Part shown: piece by piece, positions 18,056 to 26,609 of the stretch
How the letters are laid out: each line of letters begins with the position of its first letter
Position numbering within the stretch: position 1 is the stretch's first letter
From: Modicisalibacter radicis
GTDB taxonomy: Bacteria > Pseudomonadota > Gammaproteobacteria > Pseudomonadales > Halomonadaceae
Direction: 5' to 3'
Assembly (NCBI RefSeq): GCF_900961225.1
Contig: NZ_CAAHFN010000057.1
Span: forward strand, 1-64,000
DNA length: 64,000 nt
Program-made: the position numbers and the translations under genes
Notes under the pieces: generated by a model
Told to the model about the DNA's origin: nothing
The model's input: the letters and a program-made list of their open reading frames with translations, nothing else
Databases searched by the model: none

Positions 18056-19105
18056 TCAGTGCGTGCCGCGGGCTTCGCGCCAGATACCCAGTTTCTGCTG
18101 GGCGACGCGATCGGAGTAGCTGAACAGCACGGCGTCCTCGCTGGCCTCATGGATCACGGAGTGCCAGCTGGGTACCACGAAGATGTCCTTGGGCTTCCAG
18201 TGGTAGGTAGTGGTGCCGATGGTGGTGCGGCCGGTTCCCTCGACCACGGTGAAGACCGTGGCGTCGGTCGAACGGTAGGCGGCGGTGGCGAACCCCTTGG
18301 GCAGTAGCTGCACGAAGGGGGAGATGGTGGGCATCGCCGAGCCACCGTCGGCGGGGTTGATATAGTGCATCTTGAGCCCGTGGCAGGGGTCCCATTCGTC
18401 GCGTCGGCGCATTGCTTCGAGCGCCTCGCGCGTGCGGGCATAGGGGTAGTTGAACAGCGGCGAGGCCAGGCCCTTGCGCTCGAAATCCACCGGCAGCAGG
18501 TTGGCGCCATAGCGGGCCATCGAATCGCCAACGGGCTTGGTGATTGCCTGCACGTCTTCACCCAGGCCCTCGGCGAAGGAAGCGTCGTAGAACGACAGCA
18601 TGGGAATATCCAGGCCATCCATCCAGATCATCGGCCTGTCCGATTCGTTGCCATGATCGTGCCAGGCATTGGGCGGCGTGATCACGAAGTCGCCGACCTC
18701 CATGAGCGTGCGTTCGCCATTGACGGCGGTGCAGGCACCGCCGCCATCCATCACGAAGCGCAGCGCGGACTGGCTATGGCGATGGGCCGGGGCCACTTCA
18801 CCGGGCAGCACCAGTTGCAGGCCGGCATACAGCGAGGTGGTGATTCGGCTCTGGCCACGCATGCCGGGGTTCTCGAGTATCAGTACGCGGCGCTCGGCCT
18901 CCTTGGCAGTGATCAGGCTGCCGGCCTCCATCAGCAAATCCCGGGCTGGGCCGAACTCCCACAGATAGGGCTGACAGGCGCTCTTGGGCGCAGGCGTGAT
19001 GATGCCGCTGAGCACATTCCACAGTGCGCTGAAATTCTGGCCGTCTATCTTGGCGTAGTACGCCTGGCGTTCGGGCGTGGTCTGCGGTGCTTCGGTCAAT
19101 GACAT
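18056..19105 (-). CDS. Gentisate 1,2-dioxygenase
   Basis: A protein of 349 aa, bicupin. The N-terminal cupin carries the iron ligands in PAHRHSQSALRFVMDGGGACTAVNGERTLMEVGDFVITPPNAWHDHGNES (HxH and a downstream His); the second cupin is degenerate (KPKDIFVVPSWHSVIHEAS). It opens gentisate to maleylpyruvate with O2 and Fe(II). The length and GPARDLLMEAGSLITAKEAERRVLILENPGMRGQ block are typical. It sits 24 nt downstream of the 3-hydroxybenzoate 6-hydroxylase gene in the same operon. Confidence 0.95.
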   Translation of the reverse strand: MSLTEAPQTTPERQAYYAKIDGQNFSALWNVLSGIITPAPKSACQPYLWEFGPARDLLMEAGSLITAKEAERRVLILENPGMRGQSRITTSLYAGLQLVLPGEVAPAHRHSQSALRFVMDGGGACTAVNGERTLMEVGDFVITPPNAWHDHGNESDRPMIWMDGLDIPMLSFYDASFAEGLGEDVQAITKPVGDSMARYGANLLPVDFERKGLASPLFNYPYARTREALEAMRRRDEWDPCHGLKMHYINPADGGSAMPTISPFVQLLPKGFATAAYRSTDATVFTVVEGTGRTTIGTTTYHWKPKDIFVVPSWHSVIHEASEDAVLFSYSDRVAQQKLGIWREARGTH

Positions 19106-19129
19106 GGCACACCTCCGGTGGGCTGGGTG

Positions 19130-20320
19130 TTATTGGGTGACGTTGCTCAGGCCATTGCCGCCATAGAGCCATTCGAGACGGTTGTAGAAATCGTCGGGCC
19201 GCATGGCGCGCATGGTGGCGTTGCGCATGGCGGCCTTGCCGCCATCGGGGTGGTAGATGTACTCGCCCATCAACCGTGAATAGGTCTGGACCCGGGCGGT
19301 ACGGGCGAAGCGGTCCTGCTGGTAGGCGGTAAAGGCAGCTTCGAGGTCGCTCTTCTGGCCCAGATGGTAGGACAGGCACACGGCGTCCTCCATCGCCATG
19401 CAGGCGCCCTGGGCCATGTATTGCAGCATGGGGTGGGCGGCATCGCCGAGCAGGACCACACGGCCATCGATCCAATGGTCGTTGGGCTCGCGGTCGCACA
19501 GCACCCACATCTTCCAGTCCGTGCCGTGTTCGATGATCTGCCGCGGACGTTCGGCGACATGGCCGAAGCCGCGATGGACCTCCTCCTTGGTGACCGGCTT
19601 GCCGGCCACCGGCGCGGGCGCGTCGTTGTGATAGGTCACCACGAGGTTGTAGACCTCGCCGCCCTTGAGCGGATAGTGCACGATATGGCACCTGGGACCG
19701 GCCCACAGGGTCGCGGCATTCCAGCGCAGCTCTTCGGGCATCTGTTCGGTGGGGATCACCGAGCGGTAGGTGGTATGCCCTGAAACCCGCGGAGCGCCAT
19801 CGCCAACCAGCTGCTGGCGAATCGGCGACCACAGGCCCTCGGCGCCGATCAGACAACGCCCGGTCAATGCCTCGCCTTGTTCGAGGGATACCGTGACGCC
19901 GGCGGGGCCCTGGGTATAGCCGGCGACTGCGCTGTTGGTGCGCAGTTCCACCTTATCGTTGGCCAAGCAGGCATCGAGCAGGACCTTGTGCAGGTCGGCA
20001 CGGTGGACCACGGCATAGGGGTTGTTGAATCGCTCACGAAACGCATCGCCCAGGGGAATGGCGGCGACGCGCTCGTCTTGCATGGCGTCCATCAACAGCA
20101 GGTCGTCGATATAGACCGCCTTGGCGCGGGCCTCGTCGCCTACCCCCAGGTAATCGAAGGCATGAAAGGCGTTGGGCCCGATCTGGATGCCGGCGCCGAT
20201 CTCACCGAGCGCCGGGGCCTTTTCCAGTACCACGGAGGGCAGGCCCTGACGTGCCAGGCCCAGGGCGGCGGCCAGGCCGCCGATGCCCCCGCCGGCGATA
20301 AGAATGGTGTCATTGTCCAT
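19130..20320 (-). CDS. 3-Hydroxybenzoate 6-monooxygenase (FAD-dependent)
   Basis: A protein of 396 aa, class A flavin monooxygenase: GxGxxG motif ILIAGGGIGGLAAALGLARQG at the N-terminus, the DG-type motif replaced by RCLIGAEGLWSPIR, and the GD motif VVLLGDAAHPMLQYMAQGACMAMEDAVCL. The combination with gentisate dioxygenase immediately downstream supports 3-hydroxybenzoate 6-hydroxylase, which makes gentisate with NADH and O2. Salicylate 5-hydroxylase is a multi-component system and does not fit. Salicylate 1-hydroxylase is the main alternative by sequence but would lead to catechol. Confidence 0.87.
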   Translation of the reverse strand: MDNDTILIAGGGIGGLAAALGLARQGLPSVVLEKAPALGEIGAGIQIGPNAFHAFDYLGVGDEARAKAVYIDDLLLMDAMQDERVAAIPLGDAFRERFNNPYAVVHRADLHKVLLDACLANDKVELRTNSAVAGYTQGPAGVTVSLEQGEALTGRCLIGAEGLWSPIRQQLVGDGAPRVSGHTTYRSVIPTEQMPEELRWNAATLWAGPRCHIVHYPLKGGEVYNLVVTYHNDAPAPVAGKPVTKEEVHRGFGHVAERPRQIIEHGTDWKMWVLCDREPNDHWIDGRVVLLGDAAHPMLQYMAQGACMAMEDAVCLSYHLGQKSDLEAAFTAYQQDRFARTARVQTYSRLMGEYIYHPDGGKAAMRNATMRAMRPDDFYNRLEWLYGGNGLSNVTQ

Positions 20321-20356
20321 GGAGCGCCTCGTCTGGTGTTGCAGTCGACCCGCGGC

Positions 20357-21616
20357 TTACAGGAATGCCGTGGCCAGAAGGGGTTGGAAGATGGTCAGCA
20401 GGATCACCAGGCAAGCGGCCAGGATGAACGGCAGGATCCACAGCGTGATCCGCGACAGGCTGACATCGCTGACCGCAGAGGCCACGAACAGCCCGGCGCC
20501 AACGGGTGGGGTCAGCAGCCCCAGCGTCAGGGTCATGCAGGCAACTACGCCGAAAGCCACCGGGTCGATGCCATAGCTCTGCTGGGCGACCGGCAACAGG
20601 ATCGGGACGAGAATGATCAGCGCGGCGATGCCATCGAGCACCATTCCGACCACGAGCAGCATGGCGAAGACCAGCAGCATGAAAAGCAGCGGACTCTGGG
20701 TGGTGCTCTGCATCAGCCCGGCGACCTGTTGCGGGATCTGGTTGAACACCAGTACCCAGCCGAACGCCTTGGCCGCGGCAATCAGGAACAGCACGATGGC
20801 CGTGTTGCGCGCGGTGCGGTCAAGCACGGCCGGCAGACTGCCCAGCTTGAGCTCACGGAACACCAGACCGCCGATGAATACCGCCAGCAGCGTGGCCACG
20901 GCGGCCGACTCGGTGGGCGTGACGATACCGAAGGCGATGCCGCCGACGATGACCAGCGGGATCGACAGTGTCAGCATCGCGCCGCGGGTGGCCGGCCACT
21001 TGTCGATAGGTACCTGGCGGGGAGCATTTGGCGATTTGGCGCGCCGGGCGATCAATGCAATGAGGCCGCTGATGATCACGAACAGGGCCAGCCCGGGCAG
21101 GATGCCGCCGAGAAACATCGCTCCGATCGAGACCTGGCCGATCACTCCGTAGATGATGAAGATCATCGAGGGCGGGATGATCGGTCCCAGCAGACCGGCA
21201 CCGGCCGTCAGTGCGGCGGCGAAGCCGCGGTCGTAGCCGTCCTTTTCCAGCTCCGGCGTCATCACGCGACTCATGATCGCGATCTGCGCGGTTGCCGAGC
21301 CCATGATCGAGGCCAGCATCAGATTCGAGGTCAGCGACACGTAGGCGATGCTGTGCGGCAGCCAGAAGAACCAGGCGCGTGCGGCAAGTACGATGCGCTT
21401 GGTGATCCCGCCCTCGTTCATGATTTCGCCAAGCAGAATGAATAGCGGAATCGCCAGCAGGTCGAAGACTTCGAGCGAGCCGAACAGCACCTGGGGCAGT
21501 GTCTCCAGGATGCGGAAGTTGCCACCCTGAACCACGAAAGCCAGGGTCGTTGCCAACAGCACGAAGGCGATCGGCATGCCCATCAGCATGAGCAATACGA
21601 AGACACTGAAGGTCAT
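20357..21616 (-). CDS. dctM: TRAP transporter large permease (DctM family)
   Basis: A protein of 419 aa with about 12 membrane segments. DctM hallmarks are GMPIAFVLLATTLAFV, LLAIPLFILLGEIMNEGGI, GSATAQIAIMSRVMTPELEKDGYDRGFAAALTAGAGLLGPIIPPSMIFIIYG and VGMVLDGIAALIILVPILLPV. It forms the transport channel with DctQ and uses ion gradients (usually Na+ in halophiles). Position between dctQ and the hydroxylase gene suggests uptake of 3-hydroxybenzoate or gentisate. Confidence 0.94.
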   Translation of the reverse strand: MTFSVFVLLMLMGMPIAFVLLATTLAFVVQGGNFRILETLPQVLFGSLEVFDLLAIPLFILLGEIMNEGGITKRIVLAARAWFFWLPHSIAYVSLTSNLMLASIMGSATAQIAIMSRVMTPELEKDGYDRGFAAALTAGAGLLGPIIPPSMIFIIYGVIGQVSIGAMFLGGILPGLALFVIISGLIALIARRAKSPNAPRQVPIDKWPATRGAMLTLSIPLVIVGGIAFGIVTPTESAAVATLLAVFIGGLVFRELKLGSLPAVLDRTARNTAIVLFLIAAAKAFGWVLVFNQIPQQVAGLMQSTTQSPLLFMLLVFAMLLVVGMVLDGIAALIILVPILLPVAQQSYGIDPVAFGVVACMTLTLGLLTPPVGAGLFVASAVSDVSLSRITLWILPFILAACLVILLTIFQPLLATAFL

Positions 21617-22143
21617 GGCATGGACTCCTTGCTCGCAAGGCCCAGGGCCGCGGCCCGGCGCGAGGGGTCACTTAGCCGGGCAGCGACGTGCAGCAGGGCC
21701 GTGGTCGAGAAGATCGGCACGATCAGGTAGAACACCCACTTCGGCCAGCCGAGCGTGAGCGCGATATCGAAGGTCACCGACGGCGAGCGGACCCAGTCGA
21801 TCGAGTACTTGAGGAGTACGGCCAGGATCAGCAATGTGAGTCCTTCCGTAACCCAGTAGCACACCTGTCTGAGTGACACGGGCAGGCACCCGGTCAGCAG
21901 AGTCAGGCGCACATGGCTGTCGTGGTGGATGCCGATGGAAATCGCTAGAAAGGCCATCCAGATCAGGATGTAAACGGCCAGCTCCTCAGCGAAGAACAAC
22001 GGGCTGTCGAAGGCGTAGCGCGAGATGACATTGACGATCAGCAGCACACTGAACGCAACGATCAGCGCACTGCACAGCCATTGCTCAACGCGCACGACGG
22101 CGCGGCTGGCTCGGATCAGGGCCGTATCGTGTCTAGTGGACAT
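21613..22143 (-). CDS. dctQ: TRAP transporter small permease (DctQ family)
   Basis: A protein of 176 aa with four membrane segments and the DctQ motif FFAEELAVYILIWMAFLAISIGIHHDSHVRLTLL, plus the helix LTLLILAVLLKYSIDW. It overlaps dctM by 4 bp, the usual coupled arrangement. Confidence 0.92.
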   Translation of the reverse strand: MSTRHDTALIRASRAVVRVEQWLCSALIVAFSVLLIVNVISRYAFDSPLFFAEELAVYILIWMAFLAISIGIHHDSHVRLTLLTGCLPVSLRQVCYWVTEGLTLLILAVLLKYSIDWVRSPSVTFDIALTLGWPKWVFYLIVPIFSTTALLHVAARLSDPSRRAAALGLASKESMP

Positions 22144-22182
22144 GCAGAACCTCCGTCCCGGGGGCGTGAAGCCAGCGCAGAC

Positions 22183-23190
22183 TTATTGCGCGCCGCCTTG
22201 CTGTTCCGCCACCTGCTCCTGGAACCGGCTGATGAGCGGGTTACCGGAGAAGGTGTCGTCAAAGGCGGCATTGGCCTCGGCGAACACCGACTCGGCGTCA
22301 TTCAGGACCTGGACGTCGATACGCTCCTCGAGGAAGGCGCGGTTATCCTGCTCGGCCTGTATCTGCGACTGGTTGGCCCAGCTCAGGGCCGACTGCATTG
22401 CGGTTTCGACGATCCGACGCTCCTCGTCGCTCAGGCTGTCCCAGGTCGTGTCGCTGACCATCGAGATCGCCGGGAAGGCCATATGGTTGGTCAGGGTCAA
22501 GTGATCGGCCACTTCGTAGAAACCGGAGCCCACCAGGGCGTCCAGATCGATGTCGACGCCGTCGATCATCTTGCTCTGTAGGCTCTGGTAGACCTCGGGC
22601 AGGTGCACCGGAGTCGGTGTCGCCCCGGCGGCGTTCCACCAGGTCTGCATGGCGGGGATGGGAATGATGCGAATCTTCCGGTTGTCCACATCGTCCAGCT
22701 CGGTCACGGCGGTATCGCGCATCAGTACGTGGCGCATGCCTGCGAAGGTGTAACCGAAGGCGTGCAGACCCTTGTCGCCCAGATTGGTCAGCATCTGCTG
22801 GGCGGCCTGGGTCCGGGCCGCCTGTTCGGCCTCGTCCACGCTATCGAACAGGAAAGGCGTGAACCAGCCCACCACCGAAGGTTCGCGCAGGCTGGTAATG
22901 GCGGCGGTCATGATGCCCATGTCGAGCAGCCCCGACTGCATCTGCGAGAACATGGCAGGCTCGTCGCCGAGTTGCCCGGCGGGGAAAATGGCCACGGTGA
23001 GATCGCCCTCGCTGTCGGTTTCGACGCGGTCGGCAAACTGCCGGGCGGCTTGGGTCCAGACGTGTTGGGGCGGCGTGATCAACCCCATCTTCAGTTCCTT
23101 GGCCAGCGCGGCGGTGGAAAGCGGTATCAGCGCGACGCCCATCAGAGCGGTAGCGAGAGCAAGCGAAAGGGGGCGGTTGGGGCGTGTCAT
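22183..23190 (-). CDS. dctP: TRAP transporter substrate-binding protein (DctP family)
   Basis: A protein of 335 aa from the ATG at 23190. Its signal peptide ends at STAALA before KELKMGL. DctP-family blocks are present: FADRVETDSEGDLTVAIFPAGQLGDEPAMFSQMQSGLLDMG, RKIRIIPIPAMQTWWNAAGATPTPVHLPEVYQSLQSKMIDG (contains the conserved arginine that binds the substrate carboxylate), and LTNHMAFPAISMVS. First gene of the gentisate operon on the minus strand; the ligand is probably an aromatic carboxylate. Confidence 0.94.
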   Translation of the reverse strand: MTRPNRPLSLALATALMGVALIPLSTAALAKELKMGLITPPQHVWTQAARQFADRVETDSEGDLTVAIFPAGQLGDEPAMFSQMQSGLLDMGIMTAAITSLREPSVVGWFTPFLFDSVDEAEQAARTQAAQQMLTNLGDKGLHAFGYTFAGMRHVLMRDTAVTELDDVDNRKIRIIPIPAMQTWWNAAGATPTPVHLPEVYQSLQSKMIDGVDIDLDALVGSGFYEVADHLTLTNHMAFPAISMVSDTTWDSLSDEERRIVETAMQSALSWANQSQIQAEQDNRAFLEERIDVQVLNDAESVFAEANAAFDDTFSGNPLISRFQEQVAEQQGGAQ

Positions 23191-23256
23191 AGGGGTACTC
23201 TTGTTGTGTGTTGTTAGAGGTTCTGCGTCCGTGAACGTATCCGCAGGGATGATCAG

Positions 23257-23282
23257 TATTGTGATCATCACTATTGTGATCA
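23257..23282. promoter_or_regulatory. Candidate MarR-type operator upstream of dctP
   Basis: The 11-mer TATTGTGATCA occurs twice as a direct repeat at 23257-23267 and 23272-23282, one turn and a half apart. Between them GTGATcATCAC (23261-23271) is a perfect odd palindrome. The site lies 67 nt upstream of the dctP start in AT-rich promoter DNA. Binding by the cluster's MarR protein is inferred. Confidence 0.5.
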
Positions 23283-23461
23283 ATTATACAAAGGTAGATG
23301 GAAGATAACGCTTCTGGGAAGTCACAGGGGATGGCGGCCAATGTCGGGCCATGGCCACGCCGAACCGGAGAGGAGGATTCGGAGCTCGCTATAAAGGGGG
23401 AGGCAGCTATTCTTAACAACTGTTTTTTGTCTTTGCGATGCCTGCTGCGGAGCCCTCCATC

Positions 23462-24427
23462 ATGCGCGTTTTTTCCAATCCCGTCGGTTCCGGTTCACTG
23501 TGGTTCGACAACCTCGCCACGGCCGATGGCACCCCCGTCGCTTACGACCCGCAGGCGCGGGCCTTCCTGCCCATGCTGCCCTTCTGCGCCAATCGCGAGG
23601 TGATCGGCTGCAACTGGATCGCTCCCGAGCAGGGCGCCTTCTGCCAATCATGCGCCATGACCGCGCTTGCCCCGGACCCCGAAATCCCCGATGCCATCCC
23701 CAATTGGGCACAGACCGAGGCGGCCAAGCGCTGGGTGCTCGATAACCTGGGACGCTGGAACTGGTTCCGGCCGGAGGACCCGGGCGTACGCCCCCTGTTT
23801 CACATGCTCGCCGAGGGGCCGACACCGGTGCCCATGGGGCATGTCGAGGGTGTGGTGACGATCAGCGTGGCCGAGGCGGACCCGGTGCTGCGGACCACCC
23901 GCCGTCAGGCGCTGGAGGAGCCCTACCGGACCATGATCGGTCACATGCGTCACGAAATAGCCCACATGATCTGGTGGCGACTCAGCCTGCGCGCCGATTT
24001 CCTCGATGCTTTTCGGGGCATGTTCGGTGACGAGCGCGTGGATTATCCAGCCGCACTCCAGCATCACTACAGGGAGGGGCCGCCCGCCGATTGGGAGCAG
24101 CGTTTCCTGACCACCTATGCCTCGGCACATCCCCACGAGGACTGGGCCGAGACCGCGGCGCACCTGCTGCACCTGACGGATATCGCCGACAGTTTCGTTG
24201 CGGCGGGGCTGTCTTCGCCTCAGTTGCCGAGCCTGAATTGGGACCCCTATGCGGAAGCCGATGCCGAGCGCCTGATCTATGTCGCGGCGTCACTGGCCGT
24301 GGGCATCAACAACGTCAATCGCTCGATGGGGTTATCGGATCTCTACCCGTTCGTGCTGTCGGCCATCTCGCGTCGCAAGCTTGCCTTCGTGCACGACTGG
24401 CTGCGCCGGGGCGCCCAGGGGCGCTGA
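23462..24427 (+). CDS. Putative zinc-binding metallopeptidase
   Basis: A protein of 321 aa. The N-terminus has four cysteines spaced as a zinc ribbon (C42, C50, C61, C64). The middle carries a zincin motif HEIAH (H164, E165, H168) and a downstream HEDWAET acidic motif that probably supplies the third ligand. This architecture matches the putative zinc-binding peptidase family (Peptidase_Mx). No signal peptide, so cytosolic. The ATG at 23462 has GGAG 9 nt upstream; an upstream ATG at 23438 is less well placed. Apparently monocistronic; substrate unknown. Confidence 0.85.
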   Translation: MRVFSNPVGSGSLWFDNLATADGTPVAYDPQARAFLPMLPFCANREVIGCNWIAPEQGAFCQSCAMTALAPDPEIPDAIPNWAQTEAAKRWVLDNLGRWNWFRPEDPGVRPLFHMLAEGPTPVPMGHVEGVVTISVAEADPVLRTTRRQALEEPYRTMIGHMRHEIAHMIWWRLSLRADFLDAFRGMFGDERVDYPAALQHHYREGPPADWEQRFLTTYASAHPHEDWAETAAHLLHLTDIADSFVAAGLSSPQLPSLNWDPYAEADAERLIYVAASLAVGINNVNRSMGLSDLYPFVLSAISRRKLAFVHDWLRRGAQGR

Positions 24428-24536
24428 CAGCGTTCAGCGGCGTGAGTGCATGTCCTGTCTATTGGAAAGCGCCAGCAAGCGCGAGGCCCGCTCGGCGAGC
24501 GGGTCCGGTGAGCGATGTCCGACATTGTTACCGCGG

Positions 24537-25472
24537 TCAATGGCTTCTGCTTGCCACTTCCCAAGGCGTTTCATCGACCCTCGGCAGGAACGAGAGAAAG
24601 TACTTGATTGCCGGATTGGTCTCGTCGCCTCGCCAGACGGCTACGAGCTCAGCCTGGGGGGCGTTCGGCGTGGCCAGCGGGAGATAAGTCACCCCGGGAA
24701 CGTTAATGTTGGTCACGGACTTCGGTAGAAGTGCGTAGCCGATGCCACTGCTTACGAGACTCAGCATCGCCGGGAGCTGATTGACTTCCTGCCCAACCAC
24801 GATGTCATGACCCAACCGGGCGAAGAGCGGCCCGAACTGCTCCCGGAGATAGGTCGCCTTGGCCCCAGCCGCGATGATCATCGGCAGCTTCGCGAGATCC
24901 TCGATCCTGACGGACGAGGCAGCGGCCAAGGGGTGGTCCACCGGCAGGACGGCCACATAGGGTTCTTGATGCACGAGCCGCCTCTTGAGCTCCAGCTCCG
25001 TCTTGATCGGCCGCATCAGAGCGATGTCGAGGCGTCCGGCCAGCAGCTTTTCCAGGAGTTCGGCAGAGATCATCTCGCTGAGGCGAAGGTCGACTTCGGG
25101 GAAGCGCCGCCGGTAAGCGGAGACGGCCTTGGGCAGAACATCGAAGCTGGCATTTTCCACGAAGCCAAGATGCAGTTGACCCACCTGCCCAGCACTTGCC
25201 TTCTGTGCCATGCGCACGGCGGTTTCCATCTCGATGAGTGCCGAGCGCGCATGCGCTATGAAGATGCGGCCCACCTCGGTGACAGCGATGCGGCGATGAG
25301 CGCGGGTGAAAAGGATGACTCCAAGCTCGTTCTCGACCTTGGAAACTTTTTGAGAAAGGGCCGGCTGGGTTATCCCGAGTCGCTGTGCGGTGCGGCCGAA
25401 ATGGAGCTCCTCACTCAGCACGACTATTGCCTTGAGTTGTGCCTGATCCATTGTATGAAGTGCACCGCTCAT
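24537..25472 (-). CDS. LysR family regulator of the TTT/sulfatase operon
   Basis: A protein of 311 aa (or 304 aa from an in-frame ATG at 25451). The LysR helix-turn-helix is LSEELHFGRTAQRLGITQPALSQKVSKVENELGVILFTRAHRRIAVTEVG, followed by a periplasmic-binding-like effector domain (HLGFVENASFDVLPKAVSAYRRRFPEVDLRL). It is divergent from tctC with a 99-nt intergenic region, the classical arrangement for LysR control of an adjacent catabolic operon. The inducer is presumably a substrate of that operon. Confidence 0.92.
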   Translation of the reverse strand: MSGALHTMDQAQLKAIVVLSEELHFGRTAQRLGITQPALSQKVSKVENELGVILFTRAHRRIAVTEVGRIFIAHARSALIEMETAVRMAQKASAGQVGQLHLGFVENASFDVLPKAVSAYRRRFPEVDLRLSEMISAELLEKLLAGRLDIALMRPIKTELELKRRLVHQEPYVAVLPVDHPLAAASSVRIEDLAKLPMIIAAGAKATYLREQFGPLFARLGHDIVVGQEVNQLPAMLSLVSSGIGYALLPKSVTNINVPGVTYLPLATPNAPQAELVAVWRGDETNPAIKYFLSFLPRVDETPWEVASRSH

Positions 25473-25474
25473 TG

Positions 25475-25489
25475 ATAAGCAATGCTTAT
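25475..25489. promoter_or_regulatory. LysR-type box (T-N11-A)
   Basis: ATAAGC-AAT-GCTTAT is a perfect 15-bp interrupted palindrome with the T-N11-A signature of LysR operators. It lies immediately before the LysR start and 83 nt before tctC, where both autoregulation and activation are possible. Confidence 0.7.
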
Positions 25490-25571
25490 TTTACCATAGG
25501 CAAATGCCCAACCATAGTATAAAAATTCCTGTTGGAATAATAATTTACAAGGCTTTATCAGGAGATACGCC

Positions 25572-26534
25572 ATGACTTTTCTTAAACCCGTAGGCAGCAC
25601 AATTGCGCTTGTTGCATTGGCCGCGCCGGTAATGGCGCAGGAAAACTGGCCGACCGAGCCCGTGCATATCGTCGTGCCTTATTCGGCCGGGGGAAACAAC
25701 GACCGCGTCGCCCGAACGCTGAGCGAGCCGGTATCCAAAGAGCTCGGACAGCCCGTGGTGGTGGAAAACCGCGCCGGAGCCGGCGGTACCATCGCGACTG
25801 GTGAAGTGGCCCAGGCAGACCCGGACGGCTACACCATCGTCATGTGTGAAATCGGCACGATGGGCATCAATCCGCATGTCTACAACAACCTGACATACGA
25901 TCCGGTCGATGACTTCGATCCGGTCATCCAGATCACCTCGGTTCCCCTGATCCTCGGTGTCGGACCGAAGCTGGGCGTATCCACGTTCGAGGAATTCCTC
26001 GAACTCGCAAGAGAGGCGGACCCGGAGATCGATTATGCCTCCTCGGGCCAAGGTTCCGCGCAGCACCTGGCTTTCGAATACTTCAAGTCCCAGGCCGGGA
26101 TCGAAGCGCTGCACATTCCCTACAACGGCGCATCGCAGGCACGGACGGCCCTCATCTCGGGCGAGGTCGGCGCCTTCATCGATGGCACCTTGATTCCTTC
26201 CATCGAGGACGGCGAAGTCACGCCGCTTGCCGTGACCAGTTCCGAGCGCGTCGAATCGCTTCCCGACGTGCCGACGATGCAGGAAAAGGGCATCGACGTG
26301 GACTACACCGCGTGGCACGGCTTCTGCGCACCCGACGGTACCGATCCGGCGGTCGTCGACAAGCTCAATACCGCCGTCGCAGATGCCCTGAAGCAGCCCG
26401 ACGTGCAGGAACGCTTCAAGGCACTGAACATTGGGATCGTGGGCGGCACACCCGAGGAGTTCGCGACCTTCATCCAGGAGGAAAACGCCAAGCTCGGCAA
26501 GCTGGTCGAAGAGTCCGGCGCCGCCGAGCGGTAA
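25572..26534 (+). CDS. tctC: Tripartite tricarboxylate transporter substrate-binding protein (TctC/Bug family)
   Basis: A protein of 320 aa with signal peptide ending at APVMAQ. Bug-family blocks are PVHIVVPYSAGGNNDRVARTLSEPVSKELGQPVVVENRAGAGGTIATGEVAQADPDGYTI and GSAQHLAFEYFKSQAGIEALHIPYNGASQARTALISGEVGAFID. It is the high-affinity periplasmic receptor for the TctAB permease encoded downstream. AGGAGA precedes the ATG. Bug proteins bind diverse carboxylates; the embedded sulfatase gene suggests a sulfated organic acid. Confidence 0.93.
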   Translation: MTFLKPVGSTIALVALAAPVMAQENWPTEPVHIVVPYSAGGNNDRVARTLSEPVSKELGQPVVVENRAGAGGTIATGEVAQADPDGYTIVMCEIGTMGINPHVYNNLTYDPVDDFDPVIQITSVPLILGVGPKLGVSTFEEFLELAREADPEIDYASSGQGSAQHLAFEYFKSQAGIEALHIPYNGASQARTALISGEVGAFIDGTLIPSIEDGEVTPLAVTSSERVESLPDVPTMQEKGIDVDYTAWHGFCAPDGTDPAVVDKLNTAVADALKQPDVQERFKALNIGIVGGTPEEFATFIQEENAKLGKLVEESGAAER

Positions 26535-26609
26535 GTTTTCCAGCCGCACCGTCGGCGGTTTCCTGGCGAGGCCGCCGACACCCCCACCCCACCATCAGGA
26601 GGCTCATTC

